DNA of 8,791 nt from contig JADFRV010000091.1 of assembly GCA_022561095.1 (NCBI GenBank), positions 1 through 8,791 on the forward strand, written 5' to 3'. The notes beneath the pieces are model-generated. The model was not told where the DNA came from and ran no database searches. It saw nothing but the letters and a program-made list of their open reading frames with translations. This DNA comes from Chloroflexota bacterium. GTDB taxonomy: Bacteria; Chloroflexota; Dehalococcoidia; SM23-28-2; RBG-16-64-32. Positions within the stretch are counted from its first letter, which is position 1. Every line of letters starts with the position of its first letter. Position numbers and translations under genes: made by a program. This document shows, in pieces, positions 1 to 6,100 of this stretch.

Positions 1-1
1 C

Positions 2-2272
2 GCTATCGCCGTCGTCTCGCAGCAGGCGCAGCGGCTGGCGGAGCTGTTCGACGAGCAGGGGGTGACCGCAAGAGTGACGGAGGAGCCGCCGGGCACTGCC
101 GGGCTCGCCCTGGTGCAGGGATCGCTGCCGGCGGGCTGGCACCTGAGCGAGGACGGCCTTGATCTGACGCTGATCACGGACACGGAGGAGTTCGGTTTCG
201 CCAAGCAGCGCCGGCGCGCGCCGCGCCGAGGCGTCGGCCGCGAGACGTTCCTGGCCGAGCTCTCCCCGGGCGACTACGTGGTGCACATCGACCACGGGAT
301 CGCCCGCTTCGTCGGCCTCGTGCGAATGGCCGTCGACGAGCACCAGCGTGAATACCTTGAGCTCCACTATGCGGAGGGGGACAAGCTGTTCGTCCCCACC
401 GATCAGGTCGACCGCGTCAGCCGCTATGTCGGCCCCTCCGACCATGAGCCGCGGCTAACGCGGCTGGGCAGCGGCGATTGGCAGCGGGCGAAGAAACGGG
501 TGCGGCAAGCGGTGCAGGCGCTGGCCCAGGATCTTCTGGCCCTCTACTCCGCACGAGAGCTGCTGCCCGGCCACTCCTTCAGCCCGGACACGCCCTGGCA
601 AACGGAGCTAGAGGCGTCATTCCCCTACGTGGAGACGGAGGACCAGCTAGCCGCCATCGCCGAGGTGAAGCGCGACCTGGAGCGGCCGCGGCCCATGGAC
701 CGGCTCGTCTGCGGCGATGTCGGCTACGGGAAGACGGAGGTGGCGATTCGCGCCGCCTTCAAGGCGGTGATGGACGGGCGTCAGGCTGTACTGTTGGTAC
801 CTACCACCGTCCTCGCCCAGCAGCACTACCAGACCTTCCAAGAGCGTCTCGGCGCTTTCCCGGCGCGAGTAGAGATGCTGTCACGGTTTCGCTCGGATGC
901 GGAGCAGCGGGAGGTGGTGGAGGGTCTCAGCAAAGGGACGGTTGACATCGTCATCGGAACACACCGGCTGCTCCAGAAGGACGTGCAGTTCAAGGAGCTG
1001 GGTCTTGTAATCATCGACGAGGAGCAGAGGTTCGGCGTAGCCCACAAAGAGCATCTGAAGCAGATGCGCCGCGACGTCGATGTCCTCACCCTCTCCGCCA
1101 CACCGATACCACGCACCCTATACATGGCCCTGGGCGGCATCCGCGACATGTCGACGATGGAGACGCCGCCCGAAGAGCGGCTGCCGATCAAGACCTACGT
1201 TTCGGAGTTCGACGAGCGCCTCGTGCGGGAGGCGATCCTGCGGGAGCTGGAGCGCGGCGGTCAGGTCTACTTCGTGCACAACCGGGTGCACAACATCGAG
1301 TTCATCGCGCGGAAGATTCGAGACATCGTCCCAGAAGCGAACGTGGGGATCGCACACGGGCAGATGCACGAGCACGACCTGGAGAGGGCGATGCTGGAGT
1401 TCGTGCAGGGCCGGCTGGACGTGCTGGTCTGCACCACCATCATCGAGTCCGGTCTTGACATCCCTAACGTCAACACCATCATCGTCAACCAGGCGGACAA
1501 GCTGGGGCTGAGCCAACTCTACCAGCTGCGCGGCCGCGTTGGACGGGGCGCACATCGCGCCTACGCCTACCTGATGTACGATCGTAAAGAACGGTTGACG
1601 CAGCAGGCCGAGAAACGGTTACAGACGATCTTCGAGGCGACGGAGTTGGGCGCCGGCTTCCAGATCGCCCTGCGCGACCTGGAGATCCGCGGCGCCGGCA
1701 ACCTGCTCGGCCCTGAGCAGAGCGGCTACATGGCCGCCGTCGGCTTCGACCTTTACTGTCGCCTGCTGGCGGAGTCCACGGAGCGGCAACGGGCGATGAT
1801 GCGGGGCGAGACGCCACCAGCCCCAAAGGAGGGCGCGGAGGTGACGATTGAGCTCCCGCTCTCCGCCCACATACCGCAGCCCTACATCCCGGACCTCAAC
1901 CAGCGTCTCGCCCTCTATCAGCGGATGAGCGAGACTGCAGACGCCCAAGAGGTAGAGTCTATCGGCAGGGAGATGGTAGACCGGTTTGGGGAACCGCCGC
2001 CGCCGGTACGCAGCCTGCTGTTCGTCATCCTTCTACGCGCGCTGGCGGCGCGGGCGGGGGTGGAGGCTATCCTGACGGAGGAGGGCCGGGCGGTGCTGCG
2101 GCTCAAGGACGGATCACTTGTGCCGAAAGAGGCGCTGGAGTCACGCGTGCCTAAGGGCGTAAGCCTGGGGCGGACGCTTGTGCGGGTAGAGTTGGGGGAG
2201 GGCTGGCGGGTTCGGCTACAGGAAACGCTGGAAGCGCTGGCGGAGGCGGAGCCGGTTTCGCTGAAGAGTTAG
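2..2272 (+). CDS. mfd: Transcription-repair coupling factor Mfd, C-terminal part (5' end outside window)
   Basis: Mfd is a DNA translocase that removes RNA polymerase stalled at lesions and recruits UvrA for nucleotide excision repair. The frame is open from the window edge (first full codon at 2); GTG 62 is internal, because the upstream codons (AIAVVSQQAQRLAELFDEQG) continue the protein. About 756 residues are visible, so roughly 400 N-terminal residues (UvrB-homology part) are missing. Numbering from the first visible codon: RNA-polymerase-interacting CarD-like domain about 83-185 (LSPGDYVVHIDHG); Walker A GDVGYGKT 238-245; DEEQ box 339-342; motif III SATPIPRT 365-372; TTIIESGLDIPNVN; motif VI QLRGRVGR 508-515; RGAGNLLG; then the C-terminal TRCF (D7) domain from about 616 (IELPLSAHIPQPYIPD). 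All helicase motifs are intact. The RecG-like core plus CarD-like and TRCF domains separates it from RecG. Stop TAG at 2270-2272. Identification is very secure. Confidence 0.97.
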   Translation, partial: AIAVVSQQAQRLAELFDEQGVTARVTEEPPGTAGLALVQGSLPAGWHLSEDGLDLTLITDTEEFGFAKQRRRAPRRGVGRETFLAELSPGDYVVHIDHGIARFVGLVRMAVDEHQREYLELHYAEGDKLFVPTDQVDRVSRYVGPSDHEPRLTRLGSGDWQRAKKRVRQAVQALAQDLLALYSARELLPGHSFSPDTPWQTELEASFPYVETEDQLAAIAEVKRDLERPRPMDRLVCGDVGYGKTEVAIRAAFKAVMDGRQAVLLVPTTVLAQQHYQTFQERLGAFPARVEMLSRFRSDAEQREVVEGLSKGTVDIVIGTHRLLQKDVQFKELGLVIIDEEQRFGVAHKEHLKQMRRDVDVLTLSATPIPRTLYMALGGIRDMSTMETPPEERLPIKTYVSEFDERLVREAILRELERGGQVYFVHNRVHNIEFIARKIRDIVPEANVGIAHGQMHEHDLERAMLEFVQGRLDVLVCTTIIESGLDIPNVNTIIVNQADKLGLSQLYQLRGRVGRGAHRAYAYLMYDRKERLTQQAEKRLQTIFEATELGAGFQIALRDLEIRGAGNLLGPEQSGYMAAVGFDLYCRLLAESTERQRAMMRGETPPAPKEGAEVTIELPLSAHIPQPYIPDLNQRLALYQRMSETADAQEVESIGREMVDRFGEPPPPVRSLLFVILLRALAARAGVEAILTEEGRAVLRLKDGSLVPKEALESRVPKGVSLGRTLVRVELGEGWRVRLQETLEALAEAEPVSLKS

Positions 2273-2301
2273 CCGTAACGTGTCACCTTCCCGTAATAGC
2301 T

Positions 2302-2323
2302 AACTCGAACCGCGGTTATAGTT
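2302..2323. repeat. Imperfect 22-bp palindrome upstream of the membrane-protein promoter
   Basis: A perfect 10-bp palindrome AACCGCGGTT (2308-2317) is flanked by the matching arms AACT (2302-2305) and AGTT (2320-2323). It lies 30 bp after the mfd stop and about 30 bp upstream of the -35 box at 2353. With no loop and no T-run it is a poor intrinsic terminator, so a dimeric regulator site is the better guess. No known operator family is recognised. Confidence 0.4.
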
Positions 2324-2352
2324 CTAGTGAAACCTACTCGTTGTTGGTCGAT

Positions 2353-2381
2353 TTGACAAACTACGTGCAACCGTTTAAGAT
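2353..2381 (+). promoter_or_regulatory. Sigma70-type promoter for the membrane-protein gene
   Basis: A perfect -35 TTGACA (2353-2358), a 17-bp spacer and a -10 TAAGAT (2376-2381, five of six consensus bases) are seen directly. Transcription would start near 2387-2389, immediately before the GTG start at 2390, which implies a leaderless or almost leaderless mRNA. Confidence 0.8.
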
Positions 2382-2389
2382 GACCGCTT

Positions 2390-3193
2390 GTGAACGAAAT
2401 CACGTCTAACCGCACGAATGCCCTGAGCGACGTCGTCTCTCGGCTCGACCGGGTGCACGCCATGGCGGTCGTGTTCGGCGCCGGGCTCACTGCGTTCCTC
2501 GCCATCGAGCCGACCCAGAACTGGCTCCTCCTCTTGCTCGCGGGCCTGGTGGCTCTAGGCACGGACGCTATCGTCCGCACCCATCCTCGCGCCAACTTCA
2601 AGCGCCTGGACGACACCGCTCTCTTCCTGTTCGTGCCGGTGCTGCTGACCCTAAGCCTGGGCCTGTTCCTGGAGGAGGTCGCCGAGGGCTACTGGTCGCT
2701 CCTGGCCGGGCTGGGCGCCGCTATCCCCTTCGCCATCGTCCTCCAGGCCGAATACAACTCAGTCGACCGCCGCCTCCCCGCTTATGGTGCCGCACGCCTC
2801 ATCCTGAACATCGCCACCTACGTTATCGCCTTCCTGTTCTACGCCACAATCTATGACTTCGACCTGAGCCTGCCGGCGGTGATCTTCGCCACCGGCGTCG
2901 TCAGTCTTCTCCTGGCGATCGAGATCCTGCGTGAGGAGGCGTTGGAGACGCCGCGGACCCTGCTCTACGCCCTCGCCATCGGCGTGCTGCTCGCGGAGGC
3001 CTCCTTGAGCATGCACTTCCTGCCCCTGGAAGGGGCGCTGGCCGCGATCTTCCTGCTCCTCGCCTTTTACCTGATGACCGGCCTCATGCACAACTACCTG
3101 GGCGACCGCCTCAGCCTGCGCACCGCGGGCGAGTTCAGCGGCATAGCGCTCCTCGGCCTACTGATCGTCGTCATCTCCCACGCCTATATCTAA
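2390..3193 (+). CDS. Multi-pass integral membrane protein of unknown function
   Basis: A 267-residue protein that I cannot place in a named family. After a short polar N-terminus (about residues 1-22) it is nearly all hydrophobic, with about nine candidate membrane segments near 23-40, 43-62, 75-94, 98-118, 134-154, 158-178, 188-207, 212-232 and 246-266. Short charged connectors separate them, for example RTHPRANFKRLDD after segment 2 and NSVDRRLPAYGAAR after segment 4. There is no signal peptide, no soluble domain, and no transporter or enzyme motif that I recognise. The GTG start is chosen because the promoter ends 8 bp before it; no Shine-Dalgarno is present upstream. The next in-frame Met (residue 25, ATG 2462) also lacks one and would shorten the first membrane segment. 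The gene stands alone between mfd and a tRNA. Plasma-membrane location is inferred from hydrophobicity only. Confidence 0.85.
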   Translation: MNEITSNRTNALSDVVSRLDRVHAMAVVFGAGLTAFLAIEPTQNWLLLLLAGLVALGTDAIVRTHPRANFKRLDDTALFLFVPVLLTLSLGLFLEEVAEGYWSLLAGLGAAIPFAIVLQAEYNSVDRRLPAYGAARLILNIATYVIAFLFYATIYDFDLSLPAVIFATGVVSLLLAIEILREEALETPRTLLYALAIGVLLAEASLSMHFLPLEGALAAIFLLLAFYLMTGLMHNYLGDRLSLRTAGEFSGIALLGLLIVVISHAYI

Positions 3194-3233
3194 GGGAGAC
3201 GCCTAGAGGGGGCATCTCGACCGGGCCGTTCGC

Positions 3234-3263
3234 TTGCCGGGCCGAAAACGGCTGTGCTAGCAT
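3234..3263 (+). promoter_or_regulatory. Probable promoter of tRNA-Pro
   Basis: TTGCCG (3234-3239) and TAGCAT (3258-3263) are separated by 18 bp. Each matches four of six consensus bases. The predicted start near 3270 is a few bases before the mature tRNA 5' end at 3274, the usual geometry for a monocistronic tRNA gene. Confidence 0.5.
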
Positions 3264-3273
3264 AGATTCCGGC

Positions 3274-3350
3274 CGGGGCGTGGCGTAGCCTGGTAGCGCA
3301 CTTGACTGGGGGTCAAGAGGTCGCCGGTTCGAATCCGGCCGCCCCGACCA
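3274..3350 (+). tRNA. tRNA-Pro (anticodon GGG)
   Basis: A complete 77-nt cloverleaf including an encoded CCA end. The acceptor stem CGGGGCG (3274-3280) pairs with CGCCCCG (3340-3346), followed by discriminator A3347 and CCA 3348-3350. The D-arm is GCGTAGCCTGGTAGCGC. The anticodon stem CTTGA/TCAAG (3301-3305/3313-3317) encloses the loop CTGGGGG with anticodon GGG at 3308-3310, which reads CCC and CCU. The T-arm is GCCGG-TTCGAAT-CCGGC. The C1-G72 end with A73 is typical of bacterial proline tRNAs. No intron or mismatch is seen. Confidence 0.97.
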
Positions 3351-3459
3351 GGAATGCTAACTCTGCCCTCCGGCGCACAGAGACGCTTTCGATGATCGTC
3401 GCGGGTGTCGCTCCGCTAATTCCCCCGCTAACGGCCAGCGCTGGAGAAGGGAGCGAACT

Positions 3460-3741
3460 ATGACCAGTCGTAAATCCTTGCGGCTTTTCTGTTCTCACGG
3501 TGCGGCCCTCTTCTACATCGCCCTCCATCCGGGCTGCACCTCGCGAGACTTGGCCGCTGTTTTCGTCGTGACGCAGCGAACCATATGGGGCCTCATAGGC
3601 GCCCTGAAGGACGCCGGCCTGATCAACATACGTACAGAGGGCCGGGTAAACCACTACACGATCAAAGAGGATGCTCCCTTTCCCGACCCTGTGCTTTCCC
3701 ACGCGACGCTTGGGCACGTTTTCCGGGTGCTCTCTGCCTAA
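3460..3741 (+). CDS. Small winged helix-turn-helix DNA-binding protein
   Basis: This 93-residue protein consists essentially of one winged-helix domain of the MarR/ArsR type. Helix 1 is about residues 14-22; helix 2 (TSRDLAAVF) about 27-35; the recognition helix about 37-52 (VTQRTIWGLIGALKDAG); the beta-wing about 53-68 (LINIRTEGRVNHYTI); a short C-terminal tail follows. It has no cysteine pair, metal site or ligand domain that would reveal an effector. ATG 3460 has a good Shine-Dalgarno (AGGGAG, 3448-3453) six bases upstream. It lies just after tRNA-Pro and converges on the KamA-like gene. It is probably a transcriptional regulator; its target is unknown, and the palindrome near 2310 is only a possibility. 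Similar stand-alone proteins beginning with a KSL-LFCTHG-like sequence are, as I recall, common in Chloroflexota. Confidence 0.85.
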   Translation: MTSRKSLRLFCSHGAALFYIALHPGCTSRDLAAVFVVTQRTIWGLIGALKDAGLINIRTEGRVNHYTIKEDAPFPDPVLSHATLGHVFRVLSA

Positions 3742-3773
3742 GCGACTCTAGAGACGTTTAGGCCGTGCTGGGA

Positions 3774-3795
3774 CGCTCCCCGTCAGGGGCTAGCG
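3774..3795. terminator. Stem-loop between convergent genes, possible bidirectional terminator
   Basis: CGCT-CCCC, loop GTCA, GGGG-(CT)-AGCG forms an 8-bp stem with a 2-nt bulge. It lies between the stop of the winged-helix gene (3741) and the stop of the convergent KamA-like gene (3824). No T-run follows on either strand, so it is a weak candidate. Confidence 0.3.
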
Positions 3796-3823
3796 GCAGC
3801 GAGTGTGGATCACAGGTGTCGAT

Positions 3824-5377
3824 CTACGTTACGGGAGCTATTGGCCGGGCCTGTCGCTTTGTTCGCTTCGGCTGCTTGGCCTTGGCGCGGCGGACGTTGT
3901 CCTCGCGGTAACGCTTACCCAGCTCCTCCTCGAAGAAGAACCGCCGCTCACCGAAGGCCGGTCGCAGGTCGCTCAGCCAGATCGCCTTCGGGTCGTACTT
4001 CGCGAAGAAGGGGCGCATCGCCCAGTCCGGGTTGCGGCCCTGCAGCATGCGCAGTGCGAACACCTTCTTGCCGCCAACTTTGGTGACTCCCAGCACCTCG
4101 ACCTTTCCCGGGTCCGCGGACATGCTTGGCCCGCGCACCGTTCGGGCGACCCCGCTCACACTCTTATAGGCGTCGCGGAAGATCTCCCATGCGCGCACCA
4201 GGGGCACGCTGAAGTATTGCTGGGCGCCCGTGTCACGTGCTAGAAACATGTAGTACGGAATGCAGCCCAGCCGCACCTGCTCGCGCCACATGTCGCTCCA
4301 GACTGCCGGCGAATCGTTGATGTTTCGCATCAGCGGTGACTGGGTCCGGATCTCGGCGCCGGTCTCCTTGACGCGCGCGATGGCCGCCTTGACGGCGTCA
4401 GTGCTCAGCTCTCGCGGGTGGTTGAAGTGAGCCATGAACGCCAGGTGGATCCCAGACGCCGTGACCTGCTTGAACAGGTCCAGCACCTCGTCCGCGTCAT
4501 CATCAGTCAGGAAGCGGTACGGCCAGTAGCCGAGAGCCTTGGTGCCGATGCGGATCGTGCGCAGGTTAGGGAGGCCGGCCTCCAGCAGGGGCATGATGTA
4601 TCGCGCCAGGTTGCGCGTACGCATGATCATAGGGTCGCCACCCGTGAACAGCACGTCGGACACCTCAGGGTGGGCGCGTACGTACTCCACCAGCATCTCG
4701 GTCTCCCGCATGGCGAACTTGAGCTCATCCATGCCCACAAACTGCGGCCAGCGGAAGCAGAACGTACAGTAGGCATGACAGGTCTGACCGTTGCTGGGGA
4801 AGAAGAGCACCGTCTCCCGATACTTGTGCTGCATGCCGGTTAGCCGGGTGTCGCCGAGCGTGGGGACGTTGTGGTCTAGCTGGCCGGCGGGGTGCGGGTT
4901 AAGCTCCAGGCGGATCCGGTTGGCCGTCGCGTCGATCTCGCTCTTGTCCGCGCCGCGGCGCACCAGCGCGGCCATCTCCTTGTAGTGGCGCGGCAGAAGC
5001 ATATCCTTTTGCGGGAAGTTCAGAATGTATATCGGGTCGTTAGGCACGTCGTCCCAGTTGATGAGTTCGTCCACTACGTAGCTGTTCGTCTTAAACGGCA
5101 ACACGTTAGCGACGACCTCAATGGCGAACTGCTCCTTCTCAGAGAGCCGCTGCACCTGCGGCAGTTGGCGGAAGTTGTGAAGCGTGTAGGAACGGTACTT
5201 GGGCGACTCTTCGGAGCCCGCCTGCATGCCGGAAAGGCTCTCCCGAAGCCTGTGCATCTCCCGGAGCTTCTCTACATGATCCGGCTCCAAGTGGATATAG
5301 CCCGCTACATCGGCTGCGTCTCCGCCGCCGTTGTGCCGCTTTCCGTACTGTCTCTTGAGCGGTTCTTTCTTCCCCAT
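3824..5377 (-). CDS. KamA-family radical SAM/PLP amino-acid aminomutase (lysine 2,3-aminomutase-like)
   Basis: KamA-family enzymes use a 4Fe-4S cluster, S-adenosylmethionine and pyridoxal phosphate to move an alpha-amino group to the beta carbon, classically converting L-lysine to beta-lysine. This 517-residue protein shows the cluster motif CxxxCxxC at C200, C204 and C207 (CHAYCTFCFRW), the SAM-binding TGGDP at 245-249, and a PLP-lysine candidate K425 in DPGKVEVLG. The KamA-like sequence PNDPIYILNFPQKDML is at 112-126. R209, two residues after the last cysteine, matches the carboxylate-binding Arg of lysine aminomutase, and D382 (ARDTG) aligns by spacing with one substrate-binding Asp. The DAPGGGGK motif, which supplies the second Asp, is replaced by SMSADPGK, so the substrate could differ. 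The protein is longer than usual (family about 400-470), with an N-terminal extension and a lysine/arginine-rich tail (about 495-510). ATG 5377 has AGGAGG (5390-5385) seven bases upstream. A c-di-AMP riboswitch leader precedes it. No acetyltransferase partner (AblB) is adjacent. Confidence 0.88.
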   Translation of the reverse strand: MGKKEPLKRQYGKRHNGGGDAADVAGYIHLEPDHVEKLREMHRLRESLSGMQAGSEESPKYRSYTLHNFRQLPQVQRLSEKEQFAIEVVANVLPFKTNSYVVDELINWDDVPNDPIYILNFPQKDMLLPRHYKEMAALVRRGADKSEIDATANRIRLELNPHPAGQLDHNVPTLGDTRLTGMQHKYRETVLFFPSNGQTCHAYCTFCFRWPQFVGMDELKFAMRETEMLVEYVRAHPEVSDVLFTGGDPMIMRTRNLARYIMPLLEAGLPNLRTIRIGTKALGYWPYRFLTDDDADEVLDLFKQVTASGIHLAFMAHFNHPRELSTDAVKAAIARVKETGAEIRTQSPLMRNINDSPAVWSDMWREQVRLGCIPYYMFLARDTGAQQYFSVPLVRAWEIFRDAYKSVSGVARTVRGPSMSADPGKVEVLGVTKVGGKKVFALRMLQGRNPDWAMRPFFAKYDPKAIWLSDLRPAFGERRFFFEEELGKRYREDNVRRAKAKQPKRTKRQARPIAPVT

Positions 5378-5424
5378 CCTTCCTCCTCCTACTCCTAAGA
5401 GACCCGTCCGGTGGACTACTCGTT

Positions 5425-5457
5425 ACACACAGAAGGGCCCGAGGCTATCCTCGGGCC
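5425..5457 (-). terminator. Intrinsic-terminator-like hairpin in the KamA-like leader (expression platform)
   Basis: Read on the minus strand, GGCCCGAGG (5457-5449), loop ATAG, CCTCGGGCC (5444-5436) is a perfect 9-bp stem, followed by the moderately T-rich CTTCTGTGTGT (5435-5425). It starts 6 nt after the riboswitch P1 stem and about 50 nt before the ribosome-binding site, where a riboswitch terminator is expected. The T-run is imperfect, so termination strength is uncertain. Confidence 0.6.
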
Positions 5458-5463
5458 TGTCGC

Positions 5464-5580
5464 GCCGGACTAGCCTCTCCCCAGTGCCTACGGGGTTAGC
5501 TGACGGGTTCGGCAGAAGGAGATTGCCTACTCGCCTAGGCGAGATTCACCCCAATTAGTCGGATCCCCCGTCCCCGGCAT
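5464..5580 (-). promoter_or_regulatory. ydaO/yuaA-type cyclic di-AMP riboswitch aptamer
   Basis: On the minus strand the leader carries the conserved ydaO-class sequence blocks in order: GGGGGATCC (5569-5561), TTGGGGTGAATC (5554-5543), a small hairpin TCGCCTAGGCGA (5542-5531), then GCCGAACCCGTCAGCTAACC (5513-5494) and CGTAGGC. The flanks TCTCC and GGGGAGA can pair. The closing P1 stem is GCCGGG (5578-5573) with TCCGGC (5469-5464). These blocks match my memory of the Bacillus ydaO leader closely, especially the GAA-CCGTCAGCTAACC element. Known members bind c-di-AMP and usually switch expression off when it is high, acting on potassium uptake, osmolyte and cell-wall genes. Here it would control the KamA-like enzyme through the hairpin just downstream. 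Confidence 0.9.
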
Positions 5581-5612
5581 CTACAGCCGGAGTTCGGCCA
5601 TTCATTCGCTAT

Positions 5613-5641
5613 CTATCATACCATTTTCTTCGCCCTGTCAA
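5613..5641 (-). promoter_or_regulatory. Promoter of the riboswitch-KamA-like transcript
   Basis: On the minus strand TTGACA (5641-5636) is a perfect -35. Two overlapping -10 choices follow: TATGAT (5620-5615), 15 bp away with an extended TGG in front, or TGATAG (5618-5613), 17 bp away. The start of transcription would be near 5605-5608, giving a leader of about 230 nt that contains the whole aptamer. Confidence 0.7.
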
Positions 5642-5801
5642 CCGTTGAAGCCTATCTGGCAGGAGACGAAAATCGTGAAATTTACTTCCGGTAATAGATA
5701 TGGCTCCAGGTAGCCGAGGGCGCATTTCAACCGTCCTATATCAGGGAAGCGAGTACAGTCGCCGAATCGCCGCGGGATACGGGCAAACGAGGCCGAGAGC
5801 T

Positions 5802-6086
5802 CTACCGGCGCCGCCGTTTGGGCCGGCCACGGCGGCCGCCTCCCCGACGCGGCTCCTCCGGCACGATGTCCATCGTGCGCCCGTTGATCTGCGTCCCCCG
5901 CAGGGACTCCATCGCGGCCTCAGCCGCAGCATCATCCGCCATCTCGACGTATGCGAAGCCTTTAGGTCGCCCTCGACGGCCGCTCACGATCCTGACTGAG
6001 TCAACCGCACCAAACGGGGTGAACGCTGTTCTCAGGTCCGCCTCCGTCGTCTCGTGCGCTAGATTGCCTACGTATAACGACCCCAA
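5802..6086 (-). CDS. Small RRM-domain RNA-binding protein
   Basis: This 94-residue protein is a single RNA-recognition motif with a basic tail, like the small bacterial Rbp proteins linked to cold response and RNA handling. RNP2 is LYVGNL (4-9) and RNP1 is KGFAYVEM (42-49), carrying the aromatic residues expected to stack on RNA bases. The tail (79-94, RRGGGRRGRPKRRRR) is almost all Arg, Lys and Gly and probably adds non-specific RNA affinity. The start is TTG 6086: AGGAGG (6099-6094) is seven bases upstream, and the nearby ATG at 6093 is out of frame and sits against the Shine-Dalgarno. It follows the helicase gene by 14 bases, and the helicase stop touches this Shine-Dalgarno, so co-transcription and translational coupling are likely. 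RNA targets are unknown. Confidence 0.93.
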   Translation of the reverse strand: MGSLYVGNLAHETTEADLRTAFTPFGAVDSVRIVSGRRGRPKGFAYVEMADDAAAEAAMESLRGTQINGRTMDIVPEEPRRGGGRRGRPKRRRR

Positions 6087-6100
6087 TCGGCATCCTCCTA

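Noticed and set aside
3274..3350. tRNA-Pro as an integration site of a mobile element
   Set aside because: No integrase, no repeated tRNA 3' end and no phage-like gene are present in the flanking sequence.
3313..3717. Minus-strand open frame ending in GAAGFEPATS
   Set aside because: The C-terminus is the antisense translation of tRNA-Pro and the rest is antisense to the winged-helix gene; this ending is a familiar annotation artefact over tRNA genes.
3803..5398. Plus-strand frames opposite the KamA-like gene
   Set aside because: They are shadows of a clearly recognisable enzyme, have no domain content and lack good ribosome-binding sites.
5425..5610. T-box or amino-acid leader-peptide attenuator before the KamA-like gene
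   Set aside because: No T-box sequence or short lysine-rich peptide frame was seen, while the ydaO-class core blocks are clear.
5700..5999. Plus-strand frame of 99 codons upstream of and across the RRM gene
   Set aside because: Half of it is antisense to the RRM gene; no Shine-Dalgarno or recognisable domain.
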